This document shows positions 6,360 to 14,955 of a DNA stretch of 64,000 nt, in pieces. The DNA is taken from contig NZ_KI911558.1 in NCBI RefSeq assembly GCF_000515235.1, positions 1,195,918 to 1,259,917 of the forward strand, in the 5' to 3' direction. Both the position numbers and the translations under genes were made by a program. The DNA comes from Synechococcus sp. CC9616. Lineage in GTDB: Bacteria > Cyanobacteriota > Cyanobacteriia > PCC-6307 > Cyanobiaceae. The notes beneath the pieces were generated by a model, which saw only the letters and a program-made list of their open reading frames with translations, was not told the origin of the DNA and ran no database searches. The stretch's first letter is position 1; the number at the start of each line of letters is the position of its first letter.

Positions 6360-7661
6360 ATGACGGTTGCGGCCGCTTCGTCTCAAGAGATTCTCAAGCC
6401 GCACCTTTCGATCGACGGAAGCTCTCGACTCAGCGGAGTCCTCAGGGTGAGCGGAGCCAAAAATTCCGCTCTAGTTCTGATGACCGCCAGCCTCCTGACG
6501 GAGGAAACCGTGGAGATCAGCAATATCCCCAACCTCACCGATATCGCAGGAATGAAGGCCATTCTTGAGTCCTTGGGTGTTGAAGTGACACGACGGGGTG
6601 ACCGCATCAGCCTCACCGCAGCAAACCTGTCGTCCTCTCAACCGCCTTACGAGCTCGTCAACAGCCTGAGAGCCAGTTTCTTCAGCATTGGTCCCCTGCT
6701 CGGAAGGCTGGGCTATGCCCGTGTTCCACTGCCCGGAGGCTGCCGCATCGGTGCCCGGCCTGTGGTGGAACACATTCGTGGACTCAAGTCCCTCGGTGCA
6801 ATCGTCAACGTTGATCAGGGCCTGGTTACAGCATCCCTACCCGGTGGCATGCGTCGGCTGAAAGGCACTGAAATTGTGCTGGATTGCCCCAGCGTGGGTG
6901 CCACCGAAACGATCCTGATGGCCACAGTGTTGGCCGAAGGGAAAAGCACCATTGAGAATGCTGCCAAGGAACCCGAGGTTCAGGATCTCGCCAACCTGCT
7001 CAATCTGATGGGAGCCAAGATCTCAGGAGCTGGAAATTCCACCATCACGATCGAGGGCGTTGAGCGTCTCCACGGATGCCGGGATTATTCCGTGATCCCG
7101 GATCGGATTGAAGCTGGAACCTTTCTCATGGCAGCTGCAATCACAAGGTCGACTTTGAAAGTAAAACCCGTCGTGCCGGAGCATCTCAGCTCCGTCTTGC
7201 AGAAGCTTCGCGATTGTGGCTGTGATCTCAACATCGACGATGACGGCATCACCATCACCCCGGGAGACCTTCGGGCTGTCGATGTGACAACGCAACCCTT
7301 CCCAGGATTCCCTACCGATCTGCAGGCCCCTTTCATGTCCCTGATGGCCATTGCCAAGGGAACCAGCGTGATCAGCGAAAAGATTTACGAGAATCGCATG
7401 CAGCATGTGGCAGAGCTGCAGCGCATGGGAGCTTCGATTCGCCTGGAAGGCAGCACCGCCATTGTTGAAGGCGTTCCCTCCCTCTGCGGCGCACCAGTGA
7501 CGGGTAGCGATCTCAGGGCTTCCGCAGCCATGGTGCTGGCCGGTCTTTCAGCCCAGGGCAACACCAAGGTCTGTGGCCTGAAGCACCTGGATCGCGGTTA
7601 CGACGACATCGAAGCCAAATTGCTGGGCGTTGGAGCCAGGATCGAGCGCTATAGCAACTGA
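6360..7661 (+). CDS. murA: UDP-N-acetylglucosamine 1-carboxyvinyltransferase
   Basis: First committed step of peptidoglycan synthesis: transfer of enolpyruvate from PEP to UDP-GlcNAc in the cytoplasm. 433 aa from ATG 6360; upstream in-frame codons reach into the tRNA promoter region and lack homology. The EPSP-synthase fold is recognisable. SGAKNSAL carries the catalytic lysine and LPGGCRIGARPV the catalytic cysteine (the fosfomycin target). The conserved YDVIPDRIEAGTF-type segment appears as YSVIPDRIEAGTF. Followed 35 bases later by tRNA-Leu(CAA). Confidence 0.96.
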   Translation: MTVAAASSQEILKPHLSIDGSSRLSGVLRVSGAKNSALVLMTASLLTEETVEISNIPNLTDIAGMKAILESLGVEVTRRGDRISLTAANLSSSQPPYELVNSLRASFFSIGPLLGRLGYARVPLPGGCRIGARPVVEHIRGLKSLGAIVNVDQGLVTASLPGGMRRLKGTEIVLDCPSVGATETILMATVLAEGKSTIENAAKEPEVQDLANLLNLMGAKISGAGNSTITIEGVERLHGCRDYSVIPDRIEAGTFLMAAAITRSTLKVKPVVPEHLSSVLQKLRDCGCDLNIDDDGITITPGDLRAVDVTTQPFPGFPTDLQAPFMSLMAIAKGTSVISEKIYENRMQHVAELQRMGASIRLEGSTAIVEGVPSLCGAPVTGSDLRASAAMVLAGLSAQGNTKVCGLKHLDRGYDDIEAKLLGVGARIERYSN

Positions 7662-7695
7662 TCCAATTCCTGACGGCTACCTACAATTGAAGAAC

Positions 7696-7777
7696 GGGAG
7701 CGTGCCGGAATTGGTAGACGGACTCGACTCAAAATCGAGCGCCTTCGGGCATGTGGGTTCAAGTCCCACCGCTCCCA
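7696..7777 (+). tRNA. tRNA-Leu(CAA)
   Basis: 82 bases. Acceptor GGGAGCG pairs with CGCTCCC, discriminator A. The D arm is GCCGGAATTGGTAGACGG. The anticodon stem CTCGA/TCGAG encloses loop CTCAAAA (anticodon CAA). Variable arm CGCCTTCGGGCAT, T loop GTTCAAGTC. CCA not encoded. It sits 8 bases before the argD start, within the murA-argD interval. Confidence 0.95.
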
Positions 7778-7785
7778 CTGCCGTC

Positions 7786-8973
7786 ATGAACACCTACAAC
7801 CGCTTCCCGCTCAGGCTGGAACGCGGTTCAGGGTGCTGGGTCTGGGATCAAGACGGGCGTCGCTTCCTGGATGCGGTCGCGGGAATCGCCACCTGCTGCC
7901 TTGGTCACAGCGACCGTGCCATGCGTCGCGCCCTCAGCAGGCAGCTCGGTCGGCTGCAGCATGTATCCAACCTTTACAACATTCCTGAACAGGAAGAGCT
8001 CGCTCGCTGGATCGTGCAGCACAGCTGCGGCGACAGCGTTTTCTTCTGCAACTCGGGGGCAGAAGCCAACGAAGCCGCCATCAAGCTGGCCCGCAAGCAC
8101 GGCCATCTCAGGCGAGGCATTGAGCGCCCCGTGATTCTCACGGCTGCAGCCAGCTTTCACGGACGGACCTTGGCGGCCGTCACAGCGACGGGGCAACCCA
8201 AATATCACCGGGGATTCGAGCCAGTTGTCGATGGCTTCGATTACTTCCCGTACAACGACCTTGATGCCTTCCAATCGTTGCTGGAACAGCACGAAGCAAA
8301 TGGTCCAGCCGTTGCGGCCGTGCTGATCGAACCACTTCAGGGCGAAGGTGGTGTGAATCCAGGAGACAAGACCTTTTTCAGAGAGCTGCGTCGCCTCTGC
8401 GATGCCAACGAGATCCTGCTGATCCTCGATGAAGTGCAGGTCGGGATGGGGCGAACCGGATCTTGGTGGGGCTATCAGCAACTGGACATCGAGCCGGATG
8501 CTTTTTCCCTGGCCAAGGGACTTGGCGGCGGTCACGCCGTTGGGGCCCTGGTTGTTCGCGGAGACGCCGACGTTTTTGAGCCCGGTGATCACGCCAGCAC
8601 GTTCGGAGGGAACCCTTTTGCCTGCAGGGCTGGGCTGACGGTGGCTCGCGAGATCGAGCGTCGCAATCTGCTGCGCAATGTGCAAGAGCGAGGGACACAG
8701 CTGCAAGAGGGTTTGAACGGGCTGGTCAGCCGCTACCCGCACCTGTTCCTCGGGGTCCGGGGCTGGGGACTGTTACAGGGACTTGTCCTGCGTCCCGATT
8801 GCGGGGTGACAGCTCCTGACCTTGCAGCAGCGGCCATTGATCATCAACTTCTACTGGTGGCAGCAGGGCCCAACGTGTTGCGCATGGTGCCGCCTCTGAT
8901 CATCAGCGCCCGCGAAGTTCGGTTGCTGCTGAAGCGGCTGGATGCCATATGCAGGACGACTTCGCCGACCTGA
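7786..8973 (+). CDS. argD: acetylornithine aminotransferase
   Basis: PLP-dependent class III aminotransferase of the arginine pathway, 395 aa. ATG 7786 is chosen because earlier in-frame codons lie inside the tRNA gene. Visible motifs: FFCNSGAEANEAAIKLAR (phosphate and substrate pocket), LDEVQVGMGRTG (PLP-ring Asp) and SLAKGLGGG with the Schiff-base lysine, then THASTFGGNPF as HASTFGGNPF. The 3' end overlaps folC by 25 bases, suggesting coupled translation. Succinyldiaminopimelate aminotransferase activity is possible as in other ArgD enzymes. Confidence 0.93.
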   Translation: MNTYNRFPLRLERGSGCWVWDQDGRRFLDAVAGIATCCLGHSDRAMRRALSRQLGRLQHVSNLYNIPEQEELARWIVQHSCGDSVFFCNSGAEANEAAIKLARKHGHLRRGIERPVILTAAASFHGRTLAAVTATGQPKYHRGFEPVVDGFDYFPYNDLDAFQSLLEQHEANGPAVAAVLIEPLQGEGGVNPGDKTFFRELRRLCDANEILLILDEVQVGMGRTGSWWGYQQLDIEPDAFSLAKGLGGGHAVGALVVRGDADVFEPGDHASTFGGNPFACRAGLTVAREIERRNLLRNVQERGTQLQEGLNGLVSRYPHLFLGVRGWGLLQGLVLRPDCGVTAPDLAAAAIDHQLLLVAAGPNVLRMVPPLIISAREVRLLLKRLDAICRTTSPT

Positions 8974-10169
8974 TCCCGCGCTTCGACACGCGGGGCATGG
9001 ATCTGCAACTGGATCGCATGGAGGCCGCGTTAAAAGCGCTGGGTGGACCCTGTGCCTCGGTACCAGCGATTCAGGTGGCCGGAACGAACGGGAAGGGGTC
9101 CATCGCCGCCTTTCTGTCGGCTGCTTTGAAGCGGGCAAGGATCAAAACAGGCCTGACCACCTCTCCCCACCTGATGAGCTGGTGCGAACGGATCCGCGTT
9201 GATGGCGATCAGATTTCCGAGCGAGCCCTTCGCCAGCGGCTGATCGAACTGCAAGGGATTAGCCAGGAGCACCGGCTGACCCCGTTTGAACAACTCCTGG
9301 CCGTGGCATTCGACCACTTTCAAGCCAATGCAGTGGACTTGATGGTGCTGGAGGTTGGGCTGGGCGGACGGCTCGATGCCACCACCGCCCACCCCCATCG
9401 GCCGGTGATCGCCATGGCGGCGATCGGCCTGGACCACTGCGAACACCTTGGCAGCACCCTGACGGCGATCAGCGAGGAGAAGGGGGCCGTGATCAGCCCC
9501 AAGGCAACAGTGATCAGCGCCGAACAGCATCCGGAGGTCAGCAAGGTTCTCAAACGCATCTGCCGGGAACGTTCGGCACAACTGCATTGGGTGGATCCGC
9601 TGCCGCAGACATGGCAGCTGGGGTTGGCCGGCACGGTCCAGCGCAGCAATGCCGCAGTGGCCCTGGGAGCCCTGAAAGCCCTGGACTCCCTTGGGTGGGG
9701 AGTGCCGGAATCAGCTGTTCGAAAAGGGTTTGCTGAAACCCGCTGGAGCGGCCGCCTGCAAACGGTGCGATGGCGAGGCCTGCCGTTGCGACTGGATGGA
9801 GCCCACAACCCAGCCGCTGCAGAACAGCTCGCCCATGAGCGACTGAACTGGCCCGCTCAGGAGCAGGGGGTGACCTGGCTTCTGGCCATTCAGGCTCACA
9901 AGCAGGCCAAGGCGATGCTGCGGGCTCTGCTGCAGCCGCTGGATCAGGCCTGGATCGTTCCTGTGCCAGGACATTGCAGCTGGGACCTGAAGGCTCTGCT
10001 GGAGCTCAATCCCAACTGGCAGAACCAGCTTCAGCAGAGCGACAACGCTCAGTCGGCACTGGTGGAGATCGAGGCTCAGGGTCGTTGGAGTGATCCGATG
10101 CCGGTGGTGGCCGGCTCGCTGTATCTGCTGGGGGATCTGTTTCGCCGGAACCTTGTGACGGCAGAGTGA
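8949..10169 (+). CDS. folC: dihydrofolate/folylpolyglutamate synthase
   Basis: 406 aa Mur-ligase-family enzyme that adds glutamate to dihydropteroate and folates. Key motifs: GTNGKGS ATP P-loop near residue 48, TSPHLMSWCERI, LEVGLGGRLDATTA and a C-terminal LRLDGAHNPAA loop. The start at 8949 lies within the end of argD. The stop TGA overlaps the GTG of the next gene. Length and motif order are normal. Confidence 0.93.
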   Translation: MQDDFADLIPRFDTRGMDLQLDRMEAALKALGGPCASVPAIQVAGTNGKGSIAAFLSAALKRARIKTGLTTSPHLMSWCERIRVDGDQISERALRQRLIELQGISQEHRLTPFEQLLAVAFDHFQANAVDLMVLEVGLGGRLDATTAHPHRPVIAMAAIGLDHCEHLGSTLTAISEEKGAVISPKATVISAEQHPEVSKVLKRICRERSAQLHWVDPLPQTWQLGLAGTVQRSNAAVALGALKALDSLGWGVPESAVRKGFAETRWSGRLQTVRWRGLPLRLDGAHNPAAAEQLAHERLNWPAQEQGVTWLLAIQAHKQAKAMLRALLQPLDQAWIVPVPGHCSWDLKALLELNPNWQNQLQQSDNAQSALVEIEAQGRWSDPMPVVAGSLYLLGDLFRRNLVTAE

Positions 10170-10708
10170 CGGCACGTTGTGCGACGCCAATGGGACCCCT
10201 GACCCTCTCTCTGCTGATCGGTGTTCTGCTGATGGTGGTCAGTCCGGTCCAGGCGCTCGACACCTCAGCCGGTTTTGGCCTGCAGGATCGCGCCCTGTTT
10301 CAGGAAACGGTCGATTACACGCTCACCAACCAGGCCGGTGGGGACTTTCATGACCAGAATCTGGCCAACACCTCCTTTGCCGGAGCTGTTGGACGCAACG
10401 CCGACTTCCGTGGCGCCAACCTGCACGGCGCCATCCTCACGCAGGGTGCCTTTGCGGAAGCGGATTTCCGCGGTGCCGATCTCTCCGATGCCTTGATGGA
10501 TCGCGCCGATTTCGTCGGCACCGATCTGCGCGATGCGGTTCTGACTGGAATCATTGCCTCCGGCAGCAGCTTCACCAATGCCCGCATTGATGGGGCGGAT
10601 TTCAGTGATGCCCTCCTGGATCGGGACGACCAACGACGCCTCTGCCGCGATGCGGAAGGCATCAATCCGTCCACTGGTGTGTCCACGCGGGACAGCCTCG
10701 GATGCTGA
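10166..10708 (+). CDS. exported pentapeptide-repeat protein
   Basis: 180 aa with a GTG start overlapping the folC stop (GTGA). An N-terminal signal segment (LTLSLLIGVLLMVVSPVQA) implies export to the thylakoid lumen or periplasm. Residues of about 55-150 form A(D/N)LxX pentapeptide repeats (for example ADFRGANLHGAIL, ADFRGADLSDALMD), predicting a right-handed quadrilateral beta-helix. The C-terminus has two cysteines (LCRDAEG, DSLGC) that may close the helix end. Lumenal pentapeptide proteins are common in cyanobacteria; the specific role is unknown. Confidence 0.85.
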   Translation: MTARCATPMGPLTLSLLIGVLLMVVSPVQALDTSAGFGLQDRALFQETVDYTLTNQAGGDFHDQNLANTSFAGAVGRNADFRGANLHGAILTQGAFAEADFRGADLSDALMDRADFVGTDLRDAVLTGIIASGSSFTNARIDGADFSDALLDRDDQRRLCRDAEGINPSTGVSTRDSLGC

Positions 10709-10711
10709 CGC

Positions 10712-12064
10712 TCAGGGGCGCTCGAACCAGCCACGAAGCTTTCCTGGGTTGAGCAGACCTGCAGGATCAAAACGTTGCTTGGCAGCCACCTGATCAGCGT
10801 CGACCACCCCCAGACCACCATCCTCGACGGTGAGCACATGGGGATTGAACAGAACGGCACCGGCCTCACGGCAGTCGTTCATCAATTGCTCAAGCCGCTG
10901 GCGATCTGACCAGCGCACTAGGGGCAGAGCAGCGAGACGCACGCTGCCCTGTTGCCTCACCGCTTCGAGATGCCAGAGCAACGCATCGCCCCAGCTCCGA
11001 CGCAACCTGGTCATCGCTGCGAGCTCCGGCTGGGGCAACAACATCTGCAGGTACGTCCAGCCGGGGTCGGCGGAGCGCAGATGCAGGGTGGTGTGATTCC
11101 AGGTCAGTTCCCGCAATCCGTTGCCCCCATTGAGATCCTCGGGTCCAAGATCGCGAACCTCGCCGGCATGGGCTGCGGCAAGACGCTGCACGCTGCTCAC
11201 ACCATCCGGGGACACCAGCAGGAGCAACCGGTGCCCTGCTCCTGCTGGACCGCTCCAGGCCGGCAAATGCTGCAACAGCGGTTGCTCCAGCAGGGTGGCG
11301 AGATGGAGAGAGATTGCCGATCGTCCGCAGGCCAGCATCAAAGCGACGGCGTCCTCCCAGTTCGTGCAATCGATCGCCAGCTGATGCCAATCCACGGCCG
11401 GAGCCGTTGCCAGTTGCAGGGCCGTGATGATGCCGTTGGTGCCGTAGGCGTGATTTAGGGCCTCCGCCTGATGGGCCGGCAGCGTCAGGCGCTGAGGCTG
11501 ATCCTCCATCGAGACCACCTCAAGGCCGAGCAAATGGCCTGGGTCGCGCAGGAATCCCCAGCGGATGGAGCCGATCCCCCCTGAACCTCCGGACACAAAA
11601 CCGCCGATGCTGGCGCTGCGCCAGGTGCTGGGCAGCAAGCGGAGCTGGCGTCCATGCCGCCGCAGCCACTGGTCGAGATCCCGCATCGGGCATCCGGGTT
11701 CCACCGTCACCACGCCACTGATCGGATCGAGATTTCGAACCGCCTGCAGGTGTCCGCTCAGCATCACCACGCCCCCCTCGAGGGGAACGCACTGGCCGTA
11801 GTTGCCGGTCCCGGCCCCCCGCACGGTGAGAGGCACCCGGTGCTTCGAACAGGCGGCAGCCAGCCGCTCCACGGCGTCAACGTCTCGTGGCCTGACCACA
11901 AGCTCGGCACATCGGTCTGCGAGCTGATCCCGAAGCACGGGCGAGTAATCGAAATAATCCCGAGACAGACGCCGCAGGTCGGAGGGATCCTCAAGGAGCT
12001 CAAGTCCTTGATCAACGAGCAGGGTGCTCTTGAGGGACTTGATCGTGTCGGACACGAGGCTCAT
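10712..12064 (-). CDS. FAD-binding oxidoreductase (VAO/GlcD-type)
   Basis: About 450 aa from ATG 12064; a further 30 upstream codons from 12154 would overlap the amidohydrolase end and look unlike the family. N-terminal FAD-binding type 4 domain: VPLTVRGAGTGNYGQCVPLEGGVV, then TVEPGCPMRDLD and SIGGFVSGGSGGIGS, the usual pyrophosphate-binding loops. The C-terminal part ends in LFNPHVLTVEDGG and DPAGLLNPGKL, as in glycolate or D-lactate dehydrogenase subunits. The substrate is not known; a 2-hydroxy acid is the family expectation. Confidence 0.82.
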   Translation of the reverse strand: MSLVSDTIKSLKSTLLVDQGLELLEDPSDLRRLSRDYFDYSPVLRDQLADRCAELVVRPRDVDAVERLAAACSKHRVPLTVRGAGTGNYGQCVPLEGGVVMLSGHLQAVRNLDPISGVVTVEPGCPMRDLDQWLRRHGRQLRLLPSTWRSASIGGFVSGGSGGIGSIRWGFLRDPGHLLGLEVVSMEDQPQRLTLPAHQAEALNHAYGTNGIITALQLATAPAVDWHQLAIDCTNWEDAVALMLACGRSAISLHLATLLEQPLLQHLPAWSGPAGAGHRLLLLVSPDGVSSVQRLAAAHAGEVRDLGPEDLNGGNGLRELTWNHTTLHLRSADPGWTYLQMLLPQPELAAMTRLRRSWGDALLWHLEAVRQQGSVRLAALPLVRWSDRQRLEQLMNDCREAGAVLFNPHVLTVEDGGLGVVDADQVAAKQRFDPAGLLNPGKLRGWFERP

Positions 12065-12093
12065 GGCTGAACCGCTTGTGTTGCCTTGGTTGT

Positions 12094-13341
12094 CTAACGG
12101 GTTGTCGAGGACAACCAGCGCCCACTGATCAAAATGCGACGCCCAGGAGGACACATCAACGCCTCCGACCAGCTGCTGACATCCAGCACGATCAGGTCGG
12201 CTGGAGCACCCTCAGCGACTACCCCATCCCAGGCCAGATCCATCAGCGCTGCCGCGGCCGTGGTGAACGGCATCAGACCGAGCCGTTGCCAGGGAGCCAG
12301 CTGCGCCAGAGGCAAACTGCTGGCCATCAAGGCCAGTGGGTCAAAGTTGCCGGCAGGGAACCAGGGATCAGCAACGTTGTCGGCTCCAACAGCCACGCAG
12401 ACACCAGCCCTCTGCAGGCCCCGGATCGGAGCGAGCGGACGGGTCACTGGCGTCTCCCCTGGCTGACGCCCAAGCAGCCATGCATTGGTGAGGGGAAGAG
12501 CCACCACCTTGATGTGGAGCCGTGCCATGCGTTCACAGAGGCGTTGACGGGCGCCGCTTGGCGCCAGCCCAAGGCTGCTGAGATGGCTGCAGGTGATCGG
12601 GACCGACGCCCCCTCCTTCTCCACCACCGCCAGCAGTTGTTTCAGCCCCGCGGCTGGCTGGGCATCACTTTCATCAATGTGCAGATCGATGCCGCAGCCA
12701 ATGTCCTGAGCCAGTCGTAGCTGGGCTCGCAGGGCCTCCTGGACGCGAAATCCTCGAAAGGGCGGTACGAGAACACCACCCAGCAGACCTCCCGCTGCAG
12801 CGACCTCCCGCGCCAAGGCCTGTCCCGCTGACGTCGACCAGTGCTCGATCGGAACCAGGGCGACGAGCTGCAGTTCGATCCGGTCGCGCCAGCGCTCGCG
12901 CAACTCGAGCAGGGCCTGCCAGCTCACCTTCGCTCCAGGGCCGAGGCTGTCGATATGACTGCGCAGGGCACGCAGTCCCTGGCTGCATGCCAACTGCAGA
13001 GCCCGCTCGCCTCGCTTTAGAACAAGCTCCCGGGTCCGCGAGGTGTGCTCCACAAGATTGGCGGCCATCGCACCGCCGTAGGTGCCGGCTGGGTTGGGGT
13101 GCTCAGCCCAGGTGAAGGCCTTGTCGAGATGAACATGGGGATCGGCCAGTCTGGGTAAAACCAGCGGCAGGGTTGCCGACGGATGAAGCAGGGGGACGGG
13201 GGCCCTCAGCCGCCCATTGCTCCACTGCAGCCGCACCGCACTCAGCCCATCGGATCCGGCCGAGGGAGTCGCCGCACCGGATTGCGGCTCGAGCAGGCAC
13301 CGCGGGATCCACGCGTCCAGGCTGCCTTGAGCAACACTCAC
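12094..13341 (-). CDS. amidohydrolase, cytosine-deaminase-like
   Basis: 415 aa metal-dependent hydrolase. The metal ligands of the amidohydrolase barrel are seen: HVHLDKAF (HxH), RSHIDS, HIDESD, TCSHLSSLG and VAVGADNVADPW with the catalytic Asp. This layout matches the CodA/N-isopropylammelide branch. The C-terminal strands return as VVAEGAPADLIVLDV. GTG start overlaps the TGA of the upstream DUF4359-like gene. The substrate (cytosine or another cyclic amidine or amide) cannot be fixed from sequence. Confidence 0.84.
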   Translation of the reverse strand: MSVAQGSLDAWIPRCLLEPQSGAATPSAGSDGLSAVRLQWSNGRLRAPVPLLHPSATLPLVLPRLADPHVHLDKAFTWAEHPNPAGTYGGAMAANLVEHTSRTRELVLKRGERALQLACSQGLRALRSHIDSLGPGAKVSWQALLELRERWRDRIELQLVALVPIEHWSTSAGQALAREVAAAGGLLGGVLVPPFRGFRVQEALRAQLRLAQDIGCGIDLHIDESDAQPAAGLKQLLAVVEKEGASVPITCSHLSSLGLAPSGARQRLCERMARLHIKVVALPLTNAWLLGRQPGETPVTRPLAPIRGLQRAGVCVAVGADNVADPWFPAGNFDPLALMASSLPLAQLAPWQRLGLMPFTTAAAALMDLAWDGVVAEGAPADLIVLDVSSWSEALMCPPGRRILISGRWLSSTTR

Positions 13342-13769
13342 TCGCTTCCACCGGCGGAGGTTTCGCTCCGTAACGGTACAAATTGGCCAGCAACGGCGAG
13401 GGTGATCACCTCAGCTTTGGGAATTCGGAGCCCCGGCAACAGTTCCTGCCCTCCAATCCTGGTGATGTACACACTCCCGATGGCGAAATTCCAGCGTGTG
13501 GTGAAGCGTCCAGACAGATCCGCCAGCACCTGCTGCTGGGATGCGATCAGCTCGGGACAGTCGCGGATCCACAACTTCAAAAGCATCGGTAGCCCTTTCT
13601 CTCCGCAGAGCTCGCGCGTCGCGTAGTCCACCAACTGCTCCCCCGCATGGTCCTGGTAGTCCTTAGGAGAGGGATTGGTCCAGGCCAGTGCAGCCGCGCA
13701 GATGGCGCCCGCGCCAAGGGCGGAAAGTGCCGCAACGGGGATCCGCCTGTGGTGAACTGAAGGCGGCAC
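13338..13769 (-). CDS. membrane-anchored hypothetical protein, DUF4359-like
   Basis: 143 aa with a single N-terminal hydrophobic segment (VAALSALGAGAICAAALAW) followed by a soluble domain starting NPSPKDYQDHAGEQLVDYA, the pattern I associate with cyanobacterial DUF4359 proteins. Two cysteines (RELCGEKG, IRDCPEL) could form a disulfide outside the cytoplasm. The C-terminus contains the LGIP-like beta segment around SVYITRIGGQELLPGL. Coupled to the amidohydrolase through GTGA. Function unknown. Confidence 0.75.
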   Translation of the reverse strand: MPPSVHHRRIPVAALSALGAGAICAAALAWTNPSPKDYQDHAGEQLVDYATRELCGEKGLPMLLKLWIRDCPELIASQQQVLADLSGRFTTRWNFAIGSVYITRIGGQELLPGLRIPKAEVITLAVAGQFVPLRSETSAGGSE

Positions 13770-13810
13770 CGGGTTGACTGCAGCACGAATTGGTAGATTC
13801 TCACCGACGC

Positions 13811-13884
13811 GGCGGGCGTCGCCAAGTGGTTAAGGCAGCGGCTTGTGGCGCCGCTATTCGGGGGTTCGAATCCCCTCGCTCGCC
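13811..13884 (+). tRNA. tRNA-His(GTG)
   Basis: Acceptor GCGGGCG pairs with CGCTCGC, with an extra 5' G (13811) opposite C73 as in histidine tRNAs. D arm GCCAAGTGGTTAAGGC; anticodon stem GCGGC/GCCGC with loop TTGTGGC, anticodon GTG; T loop GTTCGAATC. CCA not encoded. Confidence 0.95.
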
Positions 13885-13887
13885 CTC

Positions 13888-14955
13888 TTAATTCGCCTCG
13901 GATTGCAGCACGGCCTCCAGCAGAGGAGCGCCCCCCCATCGCACTGGATCCGTGCAGGGAAGGGCCAGGTCCTGGCTGAGTGCCTCCACGGCACTGCGCG
14001 CAGCGGTTGCATCCAAGCGAGCCGTATTGAGGGCAACGGCGCAGACCCTTGGCGACGGGGCGTCGGCTGGTCGTGCCAACCGTGCCAGGCCCTCCGTCAG
14101 CGCCACCAGCTCAGACAACGGAGGCAAAGGGATGGCCGGCAGCCGCTCAATCGTGCTCTGATCGGCCCGATGCACCAGCAACAGCGCCGTGGGCTGAGCA
14201 CCGCGCAGCAACGGCAAGGTGGCGCTGGAGCCTGGATGGCACAGCGACCCCTGTCCCTCCACAAGCACCAGGCCATGGGCTGGCAGGCACTCAGCTGCCT
14301 CAATCACGGCCGCTTCAACGGCCCCCGCGGCGTAATCCACCCGCACCGCATCAAGGGCGACGCCTCCGCCCTCGATCAGGATGCCGGCCTGCCCTGTGCC
14401 GACGAATTGACACGGCAGTGAACGAGCCCTGGCCGCTTTCAACAACTCAAGGCAAGCGCTCATCTTGCCAACGGCCATATCCGTACCAACCGTCAGCAAT
14501 CGATGGCATAACAATGCCGATGCCCTGGCCTGAGCCACCTGAAGCTGCTCGGGTTCACGGCGCAGATCCCAGATCCAGCGGTCATCCCAGCAAGCGGCCC
14601 GCAACTCGCCGTCATCGGCGAGACGAGTGTGCAGACCGCTTGCCAGGTTGAGGCCGCGTTGAAGGGCCACCAGGGCGTCGCGTCGAAGCGGATCAGGCAA
14701 GCGACCTCCCGATGGCGCCAGACCGATCACCGCCACCTCAGGACCAAAGGGGAGAGCCTCCTCAAGGCTTCCCACAACGGGCACCTCGCGTTCAATCCCA
14801 GTGATGGCTCGCAACGACCCTCCGGCTTGGGAGGGATCCACCACCGCCACGATCGGACCCGGCCGGTGACGAAGCATCGCCAGACCAGTCTTGCCGGTGA
14901 GACTCTTGAGGCCGTCGTGCTGAAGCAGCACAACACGATCACTGGCCGACAGCAT
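13888..14955 (-). CDS. DUF1611 family protein, DgcN-like
   Basis: 355 aa. An N-terminal Rossmann-like half (residues about 1-140) is followed by a P-loop domain with GTDMAVGKMSACLEL, EGQGSLCHPGSS and a late VALNT strand, the DUF1611 architecture. In Pseudoalteromonas the related DgcN N-acetylates D-glutamate for the partner racemase DgcA. Here the next upstream gene is the matching enolase-superfamily partner and the two overlap as TGATG, supporting a shared pathway. A role in recycling D-amino-acid or dipeptide products of peptidoglycan is inference. Confidence 0.8.
   Translation of the reverse strand: MLSASDRVVLLQHDGLKSLTGKTGLAMLRHRPGPIVAVVDPSQAGGSLRAITGIEREVPVVGSLEEALPFGPEVAVIGLAPSGGRLPDPLRRDALVALQRGLNLASGLHTRLADDGELRAACWDDRWIWDLRREPEQLQVAQARASALLCHRLLTVGTDMAVGKMSACLELLKAARARSLPCQFVGTGQAGILIEGGGVALDAVRVDYAAGAVEAAVIEAAECLPAHGLVLVEGQGSLCHPGSSATLPLLRGAQPTALLLVHRADQSTIERLPAIPLPPLSELVALTEGLARLARPADAPSPRVCAVALNTARLDATAARSAVEALSQDLALPCTDPVRWGGAPLLEAVLQSEAN

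Noticed and set aside
7828-8742. Long minus-strand open frame opposite argD
   Set aside because: Shadow of the GC-rich argD gene; no family motifs.
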